18,819 nt of DNA, taken from positions 1 to 18,819 of the forward strand of contig CAYTNN010000076.1 in assembly GCA_964439135.1 (NCBI GenBank), read 5' to 3'. This DNA comes from JAFGPJ01 sp964439135. Lineage in GTDB: Bacteria; Planctomycetota; Phycisphaerae; Sedimentisphaerales; Anaerobacaceae. Below the pieces are notes generated by a model that made no database searches, was not told the DNA's origin, and was given only the letters and a program-made list of their open reading frames with translations. Position 1 is the first letter of the stretch; every line of letters begins with the position of its first letter. Positions 1-8,562 of this stretch are shown here, piece after piece. Both the position numbers and the translations under genes were made by a program.

Positions 1-1622
1 CCGCAATCCAGGACCAAGGCGTATCCTTTCTTTACGCCGCTATCGGCCAGGATTTTTTCCGCTGCTGCCTCGTACGTTTCACTGAGCGAATCGTCAGGAT
101 AGGGATTGGTATTTATTGACGGCTTGATTTCTCTGGCCGCGGCAACTTCGGTCCCGCCGAAGCAGTAAATTGGTCCTTCGTCACTACTTACAACAAGAGA
201 ACCGTCGGAGGCAGCCAAACCGACGGCGGCACCATTTACATCGCTCTTCCAAACTTCCTTGCCGGTTTTCGCGTCAATGCCGACGACGAATCCTTCCCCG
301 CCCGAATATACAACATCGCCGGCGAGAATTACCGAACGAAGCCCTTTTCCTGAGTAGCGCCACTGGAAGCTGGAGCCTTTTAATCTTCTTTCCTCCCGGG
401 CGGCTTCGGCTGTTTTCCTGGTAAATTCTTCGATTCGCTCGTTAATCTTTTTGCGGACAGTCTCATCAGCGGAGCTTAGGTTTGTCTTAAACTCATTCAG
501 TTGGCTTTCCCATATTTGCCGGTCTCTCGCCAGCGAAGCCGCCTTACTGACGGCTTCAGCGTAGACCGCCCGGTTGATCGCGTACACGCCTTCTGAAGTC
601 ACGATGTATGAAAACTCAGGGGTCACGGTCATGTCAATTCCCGGGAACCAGGCAAAGGCATCTCCCCGGCGTTTACCTGTTTTGGCATCGTAGGCGACCT
701 TGTGAGGTGTGCCTGAGAAGTCCACCCCGGAGATGAGCCTGTCGCTGTCCAGCAGGGCCCACGCCCCACCGCGTTTGGCGCCCGGCGAGGCGTAGAATAG
801 AAATTCTCCGGTATGCCGGTCGAATCCAGCAGGCATCGACCGGCCCGAAGGAATATACAGCACATCCCTGGAAGCGAGCGGGTAACCGTGCGGCGAAATC
901 CCGCCGTATTCCAGTTCGTGAGCCCGGTCACCGATCGTATCGTTTTTCCAGAGAACCGAACCGTCGCCGGCCTTGAGCGCACAAATGTACAGACCTTCGT
1001 ACGGAAAAACGCCGGCAGCAAAATATACAATTTCATCGTCGACAAGGACACCTGTCCTGACCGGCCAGAGCGATATCATTCTTTCGTTGCCAATGATTTT
1101 CTCATCGGTGGGACCGGGTCGGTACTTCCATACGAGCGAGCCGTCTTTGCAGTCGAGACAGTACACATAACCATCGTCGGAACCGAAATAAACCTTGCCG
1201 TCACAAACAGTTGGGGCAAAACGAACCGGCCCTTCGGCAAAGAATGTCCAGCGTATCTTGCCGGCAGCAACATCGATTGAATAGATTTTATTTGTCGTGC
1301 AGGAACCGAAATAGGCGCTGCCGTCGGCTATCACCACATGATATGCGTTGTCGTTGTGCATTCTCGGCAGTTCTTCGGAGGGCATCGGCCAGGCCGGTTT
1401 GGGCTTATAAGCTGGAACATATTTCCATTGCAGAAAAAGACCCGGACCAACGGTTTCGGAGGTAATCCCGCTTCGAGTTATATCAGAGCGGTAAGTCGTC
1501 CAGTCCTCAGCGAGGCCAACGCCGCAAACCGCGAGCAAGATAAGGAAAGCCCAAAAACCCGTTAGAGGACGAAAAAACACCGATAACAGCCTGGAATCAC
1601 TCATCGTATTTTGCCGCTTCAT
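1..1622 (-). CDS. Secreted PQQ-like beta-propeller protein, probably fused to a C-terminal methyltransferase domain (partial, 3' end outside window)
   Basis: Open from an ATG at 1622 to the left edge (about 540 codons seen). AGGAGT about 9 nt upstream fixes the start; a second ATG lies at codon 7. Residues 1-38 form a signal peptide with a hydrophobic core and cleavage near GLA/ED, so the protein is exported. Two PQQ/BamB-type propeller blades are clear, with the pattern VYFGSDDGYVYCLD followed by a Trp-containing strand (about residues 90-170). Further blade-like segments follow to about 340. Residues about 349-415 are a charged helical or coiled-coil insertion, after which the propeller resumes (GGEGFVVGIDAKTGKEVW). 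The last residues seen (AAEKILADSGVKKGYALVLD) look like the lead-in to the glycine-rich motif I of a class I methyltransferase, a fusion I associate with planctomycete PQQ proteins. Substrate unknown. The propeller call is firm; the methyltransferase call rests on the last 20 residues. Confidence 0.88.
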   Translation of the reverse strand, partial: MKRQNTMSDSRLLSVFFRPLTGFWAFLILLAVCGVGLAEDWTTYRSDITRSGITSETVGPGLFLQWKYVPAYKPKPAWPMPSEELPRMHNDNAYHVVIADGSAYFGSCTTNKIYSIDVAAGKIRWTFFAEGPVRFAPTVCDGKVYFGSDDGYVYCLDCKDGSLVWKYRPGPTDEKIIGNERMISLWPVRTGVLVDDEIVYFAAGVFPYEGLYICALKAGDGSVLWKNDTIGDRAHELEYGGISPHGYPLASRDVLYIPSGRSMPAGFDRHTGEFLFYASPGAKRGGAWALLDSDRLISGVDFSGTPHKVAYDAKTGKRRGDAFAWFPGIDMTVTPEFSYIVTSEGVYAINRAVYAEAVSKAASLARDRQIWESQLNEFKTNLSSADETVRKKINERIEEFTRKTAEAAREERRLKGSSFQWRYSGKGLRSVILAGDVVYSGGEGFVVGIDAKTGKEVWKSDVNGAAVGLAASDGSLVVSSDEGPIYCFGGTEVAAAREIKPSINTNPYPDDSLSETYEAAAEKILADSGVKKGYALVLDC

Positions 1623-2089
1623 TGGATAACTCCTCTTAAAACAATAAAAGATATTTAACATATCAAACCAGACCGGCTCACTCCCGGCTTCACCGGATTA
1701 AATCATAATCAAATTTGCCGGTCTTGAACAGTACTTCTTTGACTAATCGTGTCTCCGTCCAGTCTTTAGGCTACGCTCTGGAAAATTGATATTTGTTAAA
1801 TGTCAACATATACCTTCGCACTGCTGTGACTCCGATAATCAGACCACTATAAAAATATCGTGGCCAATTTACCTGCTTTTTCTAACAGTAAGGGACATTT
1901 GTTCCTTGCTTTTCGAGCAAAGTCAAAAGTACAAATCGAAGGATTCAACGTCCTAATATGTTTAAGGAAAAGTTTTCAAATAATCCAAAAAATCATATTT
2001 TCTCCTGAAACCACCTTTCTAATATACCGATACACTTCTTGATCGTACTAAATACAACATTTGATTGAATATTTTTGGGGTTCGTGAAC
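1623..2089. other. Divergent intergenic region, no supported feature
   Basis: About 470 bases of AT-rich sequence separate the leftward PQQ gene from the rightward TonB-receptor operon. Both must have promoters here, but I found no good paired -35/-10 on either strand, no convincing Fur-like palindrome and no cobalamin-riboswitch-like core. Short open frames within it (for example 1860-2042) lack ribosome sites and coding character. Confidence 0.6.
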
Positions 2090-4096
2090 ATGATTATGCT
2101 TCTTAGGAAACATCTTGATATACAACAATTGAGATTAATCCTGGCCTTCTTGGTTTTGACTACAATTTGCATACCCGTATTCTCAGAGCAGCAGGACGCA
2201 AACGAGCCGGAAGATCTGTTTGAAATGTCTATTGAGGAATTGATGGATGTAGAGGTTACCACTGTATCGAAGAAGGAAGATACTTTGTTCAAGTCACCTG
2301 CTGCGATCACTGTAATCACTTCTGAAGACATTCGCCGGTCTGGCCATCAATCGATACCGGAAGTCCTGCGAATGGTGCCCGGAGTCCATGTTGCTAAAAT
2401 TGATTCAAACAAATGGGCTATAACGGCGCGTAGTTTTAACAGTATGTATGCTGAAAAGTTGCTGGTGCTTATAGATGGCCGAACAGTTTACACTCCTTTG
2501 TATTCTGGTGTTTACTGGGATGTTCAGGATTTAATGCTTGAAGATGTTGAGCGGATAGAAGTAGTCAAAGGTCCCGGCGGGACACTATGGGGATCAAACG
2601 CAGTTAACGGCGTCATTAATATTATCACCAAAAAGGCCAAGGATACACAGGGGACGCTTGTTACCGGCGGGATGGGCACTGAAGAGAAAGGTTCTTCGAG
2701 TCTGAGACATGGCGGCAAACTTGGTGAAAACGCATATTACAGGGTCTATGCTAAGTATTTCAATCTTGATGAAGGCATCTATGCCAATGGAGACCATGCT
2801 AATGACAGATCTGATGCGTTAAGAGAAGGTTTTCGTATCGACTGGGACAAATCAGAGCAGGATCATATTACCCTGCAAGGCGATTTTTATGATGGTCATT
2901 CGGGCGCAAGAACAGTCTTGACTTCTCCAGTAGTTCCGCCGGCTCCTTTTGGTACAAACTATCAGCAAGATCATAATGTCGATGTCAGGGGATTGAATAT
3001 TTTAACTCGATGGACACGAAAGTATTCAGAAACATCGGATATGTCGCTTCAATTTTACTATGACCGGACAGAGAGATACGGAATTGAACTGGGTGAGTCA
3101 CGAGATACTTTTGATATTGATTTCCAGCGTCGTTTCCAATTGACTGAGGGTCACAACTTAATCTGGGGTCTCGGCTACCGTCATACCGGAGATAATACCG
3201 ATGGCAGTTATACGGTCAGCTTTAGTCCGCCCCGCAGTAATGAAGAGCTGTTTACGGGATTTGTGCAGGATGAGATTACTATTGTTGATGATCTGCTCAA
3301 GTTCATTGTTGGAACAAAGGTTGAGAAAAATGATTACACCGGTTATGAATTCCAGCCGAGCGCACGATTATTGTGGACACCTGATGAGAAGAACACTTTA
3401 TGGACGTCTTTCACACGTGCGGTCTCAACACCTTCCCGTTCTTACGCAGATATGAAAATCAATTACAACGAGATTCCATCGCCAATGTCTATCAACGGCA
3501 GCAGCGACCTTAAATCACAGGAAGTATATTCCTACGAACTGGGATACCGTGTGAAACCAAAGAATAATTTGTTCTTTGATTTTTCGTTGTTCTATAATGA
3601 GTATGACCATCTTATTGCTACCGAAAATACTTCAAATCCTTTTGCTACGATTTATGATAATAAAATGTATGGCGAAACGTACGGAACTGAAATTGCTGCT
3701 CACTGGCAGGTTAACAAAAACTGGAAGCTGGCTGGTGGGTACAGTTTCTTAAGGATGCAAATGCACACCGAAGACTCAAGTACAAATACCACCACGGCAT
3801 CTAAAACAGAAAGATCGTCACCGCAAAATATGTTCCACCTGAATTCACAATTAAATCTGCGGGCCGATCTCGAATTTAATACAACGCTTTATTATGTCGG
3901 CAGCGTGCCCCACTATAGCATTCCATCGTACACACGGTTAGATATGGGGCTTACCTGGCACATTAGCAAAAATATGGATTTTTCAGTCATAGGACAGAAT
4001 CTCTTAGACAGAGCACATCCCGAATTTGGAGATGATGGGACAATTGCCACTGAAGTGCAACGCGGGGTTTTGGGAGAGTTAACCTGGCGATTCTAG
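2090..4096 (+). CDS. TonB-dependent outer-membrane receptor
   Basis: A 668-residue energised outer-membrane receptor that would take up or sense a scarce ligand. The ATG at 2090 is preferred over the in-frame TTG at 2075 because GGGG (2077-2080) sits 9 nt before it and because the signal peptide (about residues 1-32, ending near VFS/EQ) then has normal length. After the signal comes FEMSIEELMDVEVTTVSKKE, a segment typical of one class of these receptors. The plug domain follows (about 50-165): SPAAITVITSEDI, LRMVPGV, and the closing GTLWGSNAVNGVINIITKKA. The rest is a 22-stranded-barrel-like region ending GELTWRF with the terminal Phe used for outer-membrane insertion. No substrate can be read from the sequence. 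It is the first gene of a four-gene operon, 18 nt before the YfiR gene. The gene is visibly AT-richer than the genes at 12-17 kb. Confidence 0.95.
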   Translation: MIMLLRKHLDIQQLRLILAFLVLTTICIPVFSEQQDANEPEDLFEMSIEELMDVEVTTVSKKEDTLFKSPAAITVITSEDIRRSGHQSIPEVLRMVPGVHVAKIDSNKWAITARSFNSMYAEKLLVLIDGRTVYTPLYSGVYWDVQDLMLEDVERIEVVKGPGGTLWGSNAVNGVINIITKKAKDTQGTLVTGGMGTEEKGSSSLRHGGKLGENAYYRVYAKYFNLDEGIYANGDHANDRSDALREGFRIDWDKSEQDHITLQGDFYDGHSGARTVLTSPVVPPAPFGTNYQQDHNVDVRGLNILTRWTRKYSETSDMSLQFYYDRTERYGIELGESRDTFDIDFQRRFQLTEGHNLIWGLGYRHTGDNTDGSYTVSFSPPRSNEELFTGFVQDEITIVDDLLKFIVGTKVEKNDYTGYEFQPSARLLWTPDEKNTLWTSFTRAVSTPSRSYADMKINYNEIPSPMSINGSSDLKSQEVYSYELGYRVKPKNNLFFDFSLFYNEYDHLIATENTSNPFATIYDNKMYGETYGTEIAAHWQVNKNWKLAGGYSFLRMQMHTEDSSTNTTTASKTERSSPQNMFHLNSQLNLRADLEFNTTLYYVGSVPHYSIPSYTRLDMGLTWHISKNMDFSVIGQNLLDRAHPEFGDDGTIATEVQRGVLGELTWRF

Positions 4097-4114
4097 TAGT
4101 GTAAATAGAGAACA

Positions 4115-4750
4115 ATGAAAAATAAAGTTTACATCTTAGTGATTTTGATACTGCTTGCGGTATTTGTCTCGGCAACGTCTATGGCAGCCGATTCGGACAA
4201 AATTCGTGAACATCAAATCAAGGCGGCGTTTGTATATAACTTTCTCAAGTTTGTTGATTGGTCCGAAGAAAAAGCCGCTGATAGTAATGAGCCTATAACA
4301 ATTGGCATTATCGGCTCTAATGATTTTACCAAGGCTTTGAAACCTCTCGAACACAAGAAAATTAAGAACAGAAATATTTCCATAAAGTACTTTGCCGGTT
4401 ATGAAAAACTGAAGAGACCCCAAGAGGCTGATGACCGCCAGTGGAATGAAAAAATGGAAGTGCTGAAAACCTGTCATATGCTTTTGTTATGTTCCCGTGG
4501 AGATATGCGTATCGAAAATCCATGCGAGATCATTAAAGCATTGGAAGGTTCACCCGTTCTGACAGTAGGTGAAACGGACGGTTTTCTCGAATCCGGCGGC
4601 ATTGTCAATTTCGTAATAGATGATCAGAAAGTCCGTTTTGAAATAAACAACGCTGCCGCCAAGCAGGCCAAACTCAAAATCAGGTCGAAACTCCTACGTC
4701 TGGCCAAAAGAGTGATAGAAGAAGACGGATCAAAGGGGGCAAAGGACTGA
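4115..4750 (+). CDS. YfiR/DUF4154-family periplasmic signalling protein
   Basis: 211 residues. Residues 1-24 are a signal peptide (hydrophobic core, cleavage near SMA/AD), so the protein should be periplasmic. The mature part matches the YfiR (DUF4154) pattern: EHQIKAAFVYNFLKFVDWSEE at the start, ITIGIIGSNDF, then CHMLLLCSRGD, a GSPVLTVGETDGFLESGGIVNFVID block, and the final helical KQAKLKIRSKLLRLAKRV. Three cysteines remain (120, 126, 137); Pseudomonas YfiR uses disulfides, but pairing here cannot be read. In the known system YfiR binds the periplasmic CHASE8 domain of YfiN and keeps it off. The next gene, 2 nt downstream, encodes a CHASE8-like periplasmic domain, so the same contact is expected. 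Only a weak purine-rich ribosome site precedes the ATG, so translation may depend partly on the upstream gene. No YfiB-like lipoprotein gene is nearby. Confidence 0.9.
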   Translation: MKNKVYILVILILLAVFVSATSMAADSDKIREHQIKAAFVYNFLKFVDWSEEKAADSNEPITIGIIGSNDFTKALKPLEHKKIKNRNISIKYFAGYEKLKRPQEADDRQWNEKMEVLKTCHMLLLCSRGDMRIENPCEIIKALEGSPVLTVGETDGFLESGGIVNFVIDDQKVRFEINNAAAKQAKLKIRSKLLRLAKRVIEEDGSKGAKD

Positions 4751-4752
4751 TC

Positions 4753-7233
4753 ATGTCTATAATGCAAAACATGACAATAAAACGTAAGCTGATATTGATT
4801 ATCATGTTTACATGTACAATAGCTTTGCTGCTGACCGGCACTTTAAACCTGTTCCATCAACGCACACAAATCCGGAAAGAACTAATTCGCAGTATATCGT
4901 GCTATGCGGAAATCATAGGCGAAAAATGCAGGGCGGCGCTCTCTTTCGAAGATGAAAAAGACACATCGGAGATGCTCAAATCACTGGATGCAGATTCTTC
5001 GATAGTTTTCGCTTGTGTATATACGAAGGAAGGCAAGGTGCTGGCCAGCTACCGGCGTCCTGACATTACGGAGGATATCCAGACGCCGCTGTGTGCCAAA
5101 GAAAGTTACTGGTTTAATAATCACTACTTCAAACTGTTCAAACGGATTGACAGCGGCGATGAGGTTATCGGCACAGTATATATCCAGCTTGACATGAGTG
5201 AGATGAACGCTCACCTCCGTCTGGAGGCGGGCATTATGATCCTGCTTGTGCTCGCGTGTTCCCTTGTAGCCTATCTGGTTTCATTAAGACTTCAGCGTGT
5301 TGTCTCAAAACCAATTTTGAGTCTGGCCGAGGTGGCAAGAGCAGTTTCGGAAAAGAAGGACTATTCCACCCGGGCTCCGAAGCAAAATAATGATGAGGTA
5401 GGCTCGCTCATAGATGCATTCAACGAAATGCTGGAGCAAATCCAGCAACGCGACTTGGCGCTGATCGATACAAAAAACCAATTAGAAACAAGAGTCAAAG
5501 AACGTACCGCAGAGCTGACTCTTGCCAATGAGGAGTTGACCAGAGAAGTTACCGAACGTAAACGGGCCGAATTAGCTATCTTGGACCGAGAACAACGGCT
5601 GAATCTGGCCTTGCAAGGCGGCGATCTGGGTACTTGGGATTGGAATATTCTGACCGATGAGGTGATTTTCAACGACAAATGGGCGCACATGAAGGGCTAC
5701 GACCCTGATGAAATCAAACCACACTTTAGCAGTTGGGTAAAAATAGTTCATCCGGAAGACCTTCCGAAAGTTCAGGAAATCCTGCGTGCTTATTTTGAGG
5801 GAGAAACACCGGCATATGAGGCCGAATTCCGCATACGCCACAAGTCCGGGCAATGGCTGTGGATTCTGGACCGAGGGAAAATTATTAAAAGGGATGACGA
5901 CGGCAAGCCGCTTCGAGTCTGTGGCACGCATATGGACATTACCGATCGCAAGCAGGCCGAGGAAGCCCTGCTTACCAACGAAGCCCGACTGTTAAATGCC
6001 ATGAAGATCGCTCATCTTGGATATTGGGAGTATGATGTAGTTGATGACCAGTTTGCTTTCAATGATCGCTTCTACGATATTTTTCACACAACGGCCGAGC
6101 AAGTTGGTGGCTATAAAATGAAGCCTGCTCGATACGCTGAATTATTTGTATATCCTGACGACAGGCAGGTAGTCGCTATTGAAATGAAAAAGGCCCTTGA
6201 AACCACAGATCCACAATACAACCGTCAATTAGAACACCGTATTGTATATCCAACCGGTGAGATAGGTTACATTTCTGTCCGTTTCTCTATCGTTAAAGAC
6301 AAACAGGGCCGTACCATTAAAACTTTCGGTGCAAATCAGGACATCACCGATCGCAAGAGGGCAGAAATAGAACTAAAGAATACACACGAAAAACTTTTAG
6401 AAACATCCCGTATGGCGGGCATGGCGGAAGTGGCCGCCGATGTACTGCACAATGTCGGGAATGTTCTCAATAGTATTAACGTATCGACCACCCTGGTGGT
6501 AGAAAAAGTTACCAACTCAGAACTGGCAAACCTGGAAAAACTCGCAAGTATCGTCAACGATCATATTGACGACCTTGGAACGTTTCTTACCGAACATCCA
6601 CAAGGAAAACATATTCCCGTATATCTGAAGGAAGTCAGCAAACATCTGATTGATGAGCAGGCTGACATTGTCAGTAAACTCCGGGTATTGGCAGAAAACG
6701 TAGAACACGTCAAGGAGATAATCAGTTCGCAGCAGTCATACGCCAAGATCTCGGGTGTTGAAATCCGAGCATCTATCGCCAAATTGGTGGAAGATGCGAT
6801 CCAAATCAACAGGGCAGGTTTGGAACGCCATGGAACCCAACTCATACGCGAGTTCGAGGAACTTCCCGATGTCCAGATTGACAAACAAAAAGTGCTCCAG
6901 ATCCTGGTGAATCTGATAAGCAATGCCAAATATGCTATGAGTAACAACGATAAAGAAGAAAAATTACTAACTATTCGACTCTATAAGCATGGTGAGGACT
7001 GCTTCCGGATCGAAGTGGCCGACAACGGCATCGGGATACCCGAGGATAATCTGACGAGGATATTCAGCCATGGATTTACCACCAAGCGAAATGGTCACGG
7101 TTTCGGATTGCACAGCAGTGCCCTGGCTTCCAAGGAGATAGGGGGATCCTTGACTGTCCACAGCGATGGTGTGGGACGAGGAGCTATGTTCACGCTGGAA
7201 TTACCATTCAAGCCTGCAGAGGTTATAAAATGA
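4753..7233 (+). CDS. CHASE8-HAMP-PAS-PAS sensor histidine kinase
   Basis: 826-residue inner-membrane kinase. In order: transmembrane helix 1 (about 13-32); periplasmic CHASE8-like domain (about 35-150) with YAEIIGEKCRAALSFEDEKD and IVFACVYTKEGKVLASYRR, as in YfiN; transmembrane helix 2 (about 159-180); HAMP (about 181-235); coiled coil to 277; PAS 1 (about 278-400, ending THMDITDRKQAE); PAS 2 (about 405-535, ending NQDITDRKRAE). The probable phosphoacceptor is His566 in LHNVGNVLNSI, which lacks the usual H-[E/D]-x-x-x-P. The HATPase has an N box (VNLISNAKYAM, Asn720 and Asn724), G1 (VADNGIGI, Asp757), FSHGFTTK, and G2 (GHGFGLH, from 781). It lies 2 nt after the YfiR gene and overlaps the next gene by 4 nt (ATGA). 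Inference: YfiR controls autophosphorylation and the phosphoryl group passes to the downstream receiver. No GGDEF domain is present. Confidence 0.93.
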   Translation: MSIMQNMTIKRKLILIIMFTCTIALLLTGTLNLFHQRTQIRKELIRSISCYAEIIGEKCRAALSFEDEKDTSEMLKSLDADSSIVFACVYTKEGKVLASYRRPDITEDIQTPLCAKESYWFNNHYFKLFKRIDSGDEVIGTVYIQLDMSEMNAHLRLEAGIMILLVLACSLVAYLVSLRLQRVVSKPILSLAEVARAVSEKKDYSTRAPKQNNDEVGSLIDAFNEMLEQIQQRDLALIDTKNQLETRVKERTAELTLANEELTREVTERKRAELAILDREQRLNLALQGGDLGTWDWNILTDEVIFNDKWAHMKGYDPDEIKPHFSSWVKIVHPEDLPKVQEILRAYFEGETPAYEAEFRIRHKSGQWLWILDRGKIIKRDDDGKPLRVCGTHMDITDRKQAEEALLTNEARLLNAMKIAHLGYWEYDVVDDQFAFNDRFYDIFHTTAEQVGGYKMKPARYAELFVYPDDRQVVAIEMKKALETTDPQYNRQLEHRIVYPTGEIGYISVRFSIVKDKQGRTIKTFGANQDITDRKRAEIELKNTHEKLLETSRMAGMAEVAADVLHNVGNVLNSINVSTTLVVEKVTNSELANLEKLASIVNDHIDDLGTFLTEHPQGKHIPVYLKEVSKHLIDEQADIVSKLRVLAENVEHVKEIISSQQSYAKISGVEIRASIAKLVEDAIQINRAGLERHGTQLIREFEELPDVQIDKQKVLQILVNLISNAKYAMSNNDKEEKLLTIRLYKHGEDCFRIEVADNGIGIPEDNLTRIFSHGFTTKRNGHGFGLHSSALASKEIGGSLTVHSDGVGRGAMFTLELPFKPAEVIK

Positions 7234-8558
7234 AAGAAAAAAACCAGAGGAATCGTCGTGTCCTTGTGATTGACGACAGCGAGAGCATTCACGAGGATTT
7301 CCGGGCAATTCTTGGAAGCAGAAACGTCGATACCACTACTCTCGATGAGGCCAAAGCGGCAATTTTTAGTGAAATACCAAACTCATCGGAGCAAATAAGT
7401 TTTGAGATTGAATCCGCATTGCAGGGCCAGGAAGGATTACAGAAAGTTAAGCAGTCTTTACACGAGAACCGTCCCTACGCCATGGCATTTGTTGATGTTC
7501 GCATGCCGCCGGGATGGGATGGAGTCGATACGATCAAGCGAATTTGGCAGGAATATCCGGAACTTCAGGTCGTAATTTGCACGGCTTATTCCGACTATAA
7601 ATGGAATGATATCGTTGCGAAGCTGGGACAAACCGAACGACTGGTGATTCTGAAGAAGCCGTTTGACAACGTGGAAGTATATCAGCTCGCAAGCGCTCTG
7701 ACGGAGAAATGGAACCTGGCCAGGCAAGCCTCACTGAAGATGGAACAATTAGAGCAAATAGTGCAGGAACGAACAGAAGGACATAAAGAAGCCAACGGAC
7801 ATCTCAAACAGGAAATCGCCGAACGTGAGCATGCAGAGGAAGAACTGGAGAAGCTGAATAAGGATCTGCAATCAACCATCCAAAAACTGGAGCGAGCAAA
7901 CAAGGAGCTCAAGGAATTCGCACACATAGCAGCTCACGACTTAAAATCACCGCTCAGGGCAATTGGAACATTGGCCGACTGGATATCAACAGACTACGCC
8001 GACAAGTTTGATGAGCAGGGAAAAGAACGAGTCAGGCTGCTTCTTACAAGAGCAAAACAGATGAGCGCCCTGATCGACGACATCCTCCGATATTCCAGAC
8101 TCGGACAAAGCAATCCGGAAAAGCAAGAAGTGGACTTCAATGTTATTCTCACGGAATTAATTAATGAAATCGATCCGCCTGAAAATTTTGAAATAATCAT
8201 TGATAACAAGCTGCCGACAATAACGTGTGAAAAAATACATATCATTCAGATTTTTCGGAATCTGCTAACTAACGCTGTAAAGTATATCGACAAGCCCAAG
8301 GGACAAATCAAAGTCCGATGTGTCGAGCAAGACAGCTTTTGGATATTCAGCGTCGTAGATAATGGGCCGGGAATTGACGAAAAGTACCATGAGAAGATTT
8401 TCAAGGTGTTCCAGACCCTTACGCCGTGTGATAAAATCGAGAGCACCGGCATTGGACTTTCAATCGTGAAAAAGCTCGCCGAAGTAAACAGCGGCAGAGC
8501 CTGGGTGGAATCCGAAATCGGCAAAGGAAGCACATTCTTCTTCACACTGCCAAAGTAA
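7230..8558 (+). CDS. Response regulator-histidine kinase hybrid (REC-coiled coil-HisKA-HATPase)
   Basis: 442 residues, cytoplasmic, no signal peptide or membrane helix. The N-terminal receiver (about 9-165) has the acidic pair Asp15/Asp16 (VLVIDDSESIHEDF), probable phosphoacceptor Asp89 (AFVDVRMPPGWDG), the Thr/Ser region CTAYSD, and the conserved Lys in LKKPF. The acidic pair and Asp89 are about 73 residues apart, longer than a standard receiver, matching an IHEDF-type receiver subclass with an insertion. A coiled coil (about 170-225) links it to HisKA, EFAHIAAHDLKSPLRAI with His236. The HATPase follows: N box FRNLLTNAVKYI, G1 VVDNGPGI, G2 GIGLSIVKKL. It starts inside the stop codon of the preceding kinase (ATGA), so it is translationally coupled and is the natural phosphotransfer partner. 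There is no DNA-binding or enzymatic output domain, so a further receiver must lie elsewhere. Confidence 0.93.
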   Translation: MKEKNQRNRRVLVIDDSESIHEDFRAILGSRNVDTTTLDEAKAAIFSEIPNSSEQISFEIESALQGQEGLQKVKQSLHENRPYAMAFVDVRMPPGWDGVDTIKRIWQEYPELQVVICTAYSDYKWNDIVAKLGQTERLVILKKPFDNVEVYQLASALTEKWNLARQASLKMEQLEQIVQERTEGHKEANGHLKQEIAEREHAEEELEKLNKDLQSTIQKLERANKELKEFAHIAAHDLKSPLRAIGTLADWISTDYADKFDEQGKERVRLLLTRAKQMSALIDDILRYSRLGQSNPEKQEVDFNVILTELINEIDPPENFEIIIDNKLPTITCEKIHIIQIFRNLLTNAVKYIDKPKGQIKVRCVEQDSFWIFSVVDNGPGIDEKYHEKIFKVFQTLTPCDKIESTGIGLSIVKKLAEVNSGRAWVESEIGKGSTFFFTLPK

Positions 8559-8562
8559 TTTC

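Noticed and set aside
813..1280. Rightward open frame opposite the PQQ gene
   Set aside because: Antisense shadow of a clear propeller-coding frame; no ribosome site and no recognisable family.
1860..2042. Small rightward open frame in the divergent intergenic region
   Set aside because: No ribosome site; composition looks like AT-rich non-coding DNA.
2075..2089. TTG at 2075 as start of the TonB receptor
   Set aside because: GGGG at 2077-2080 is correctly placed for the ATG at 2090 but overlaps the TTG start region; the ATG gives a normal signal peptide.
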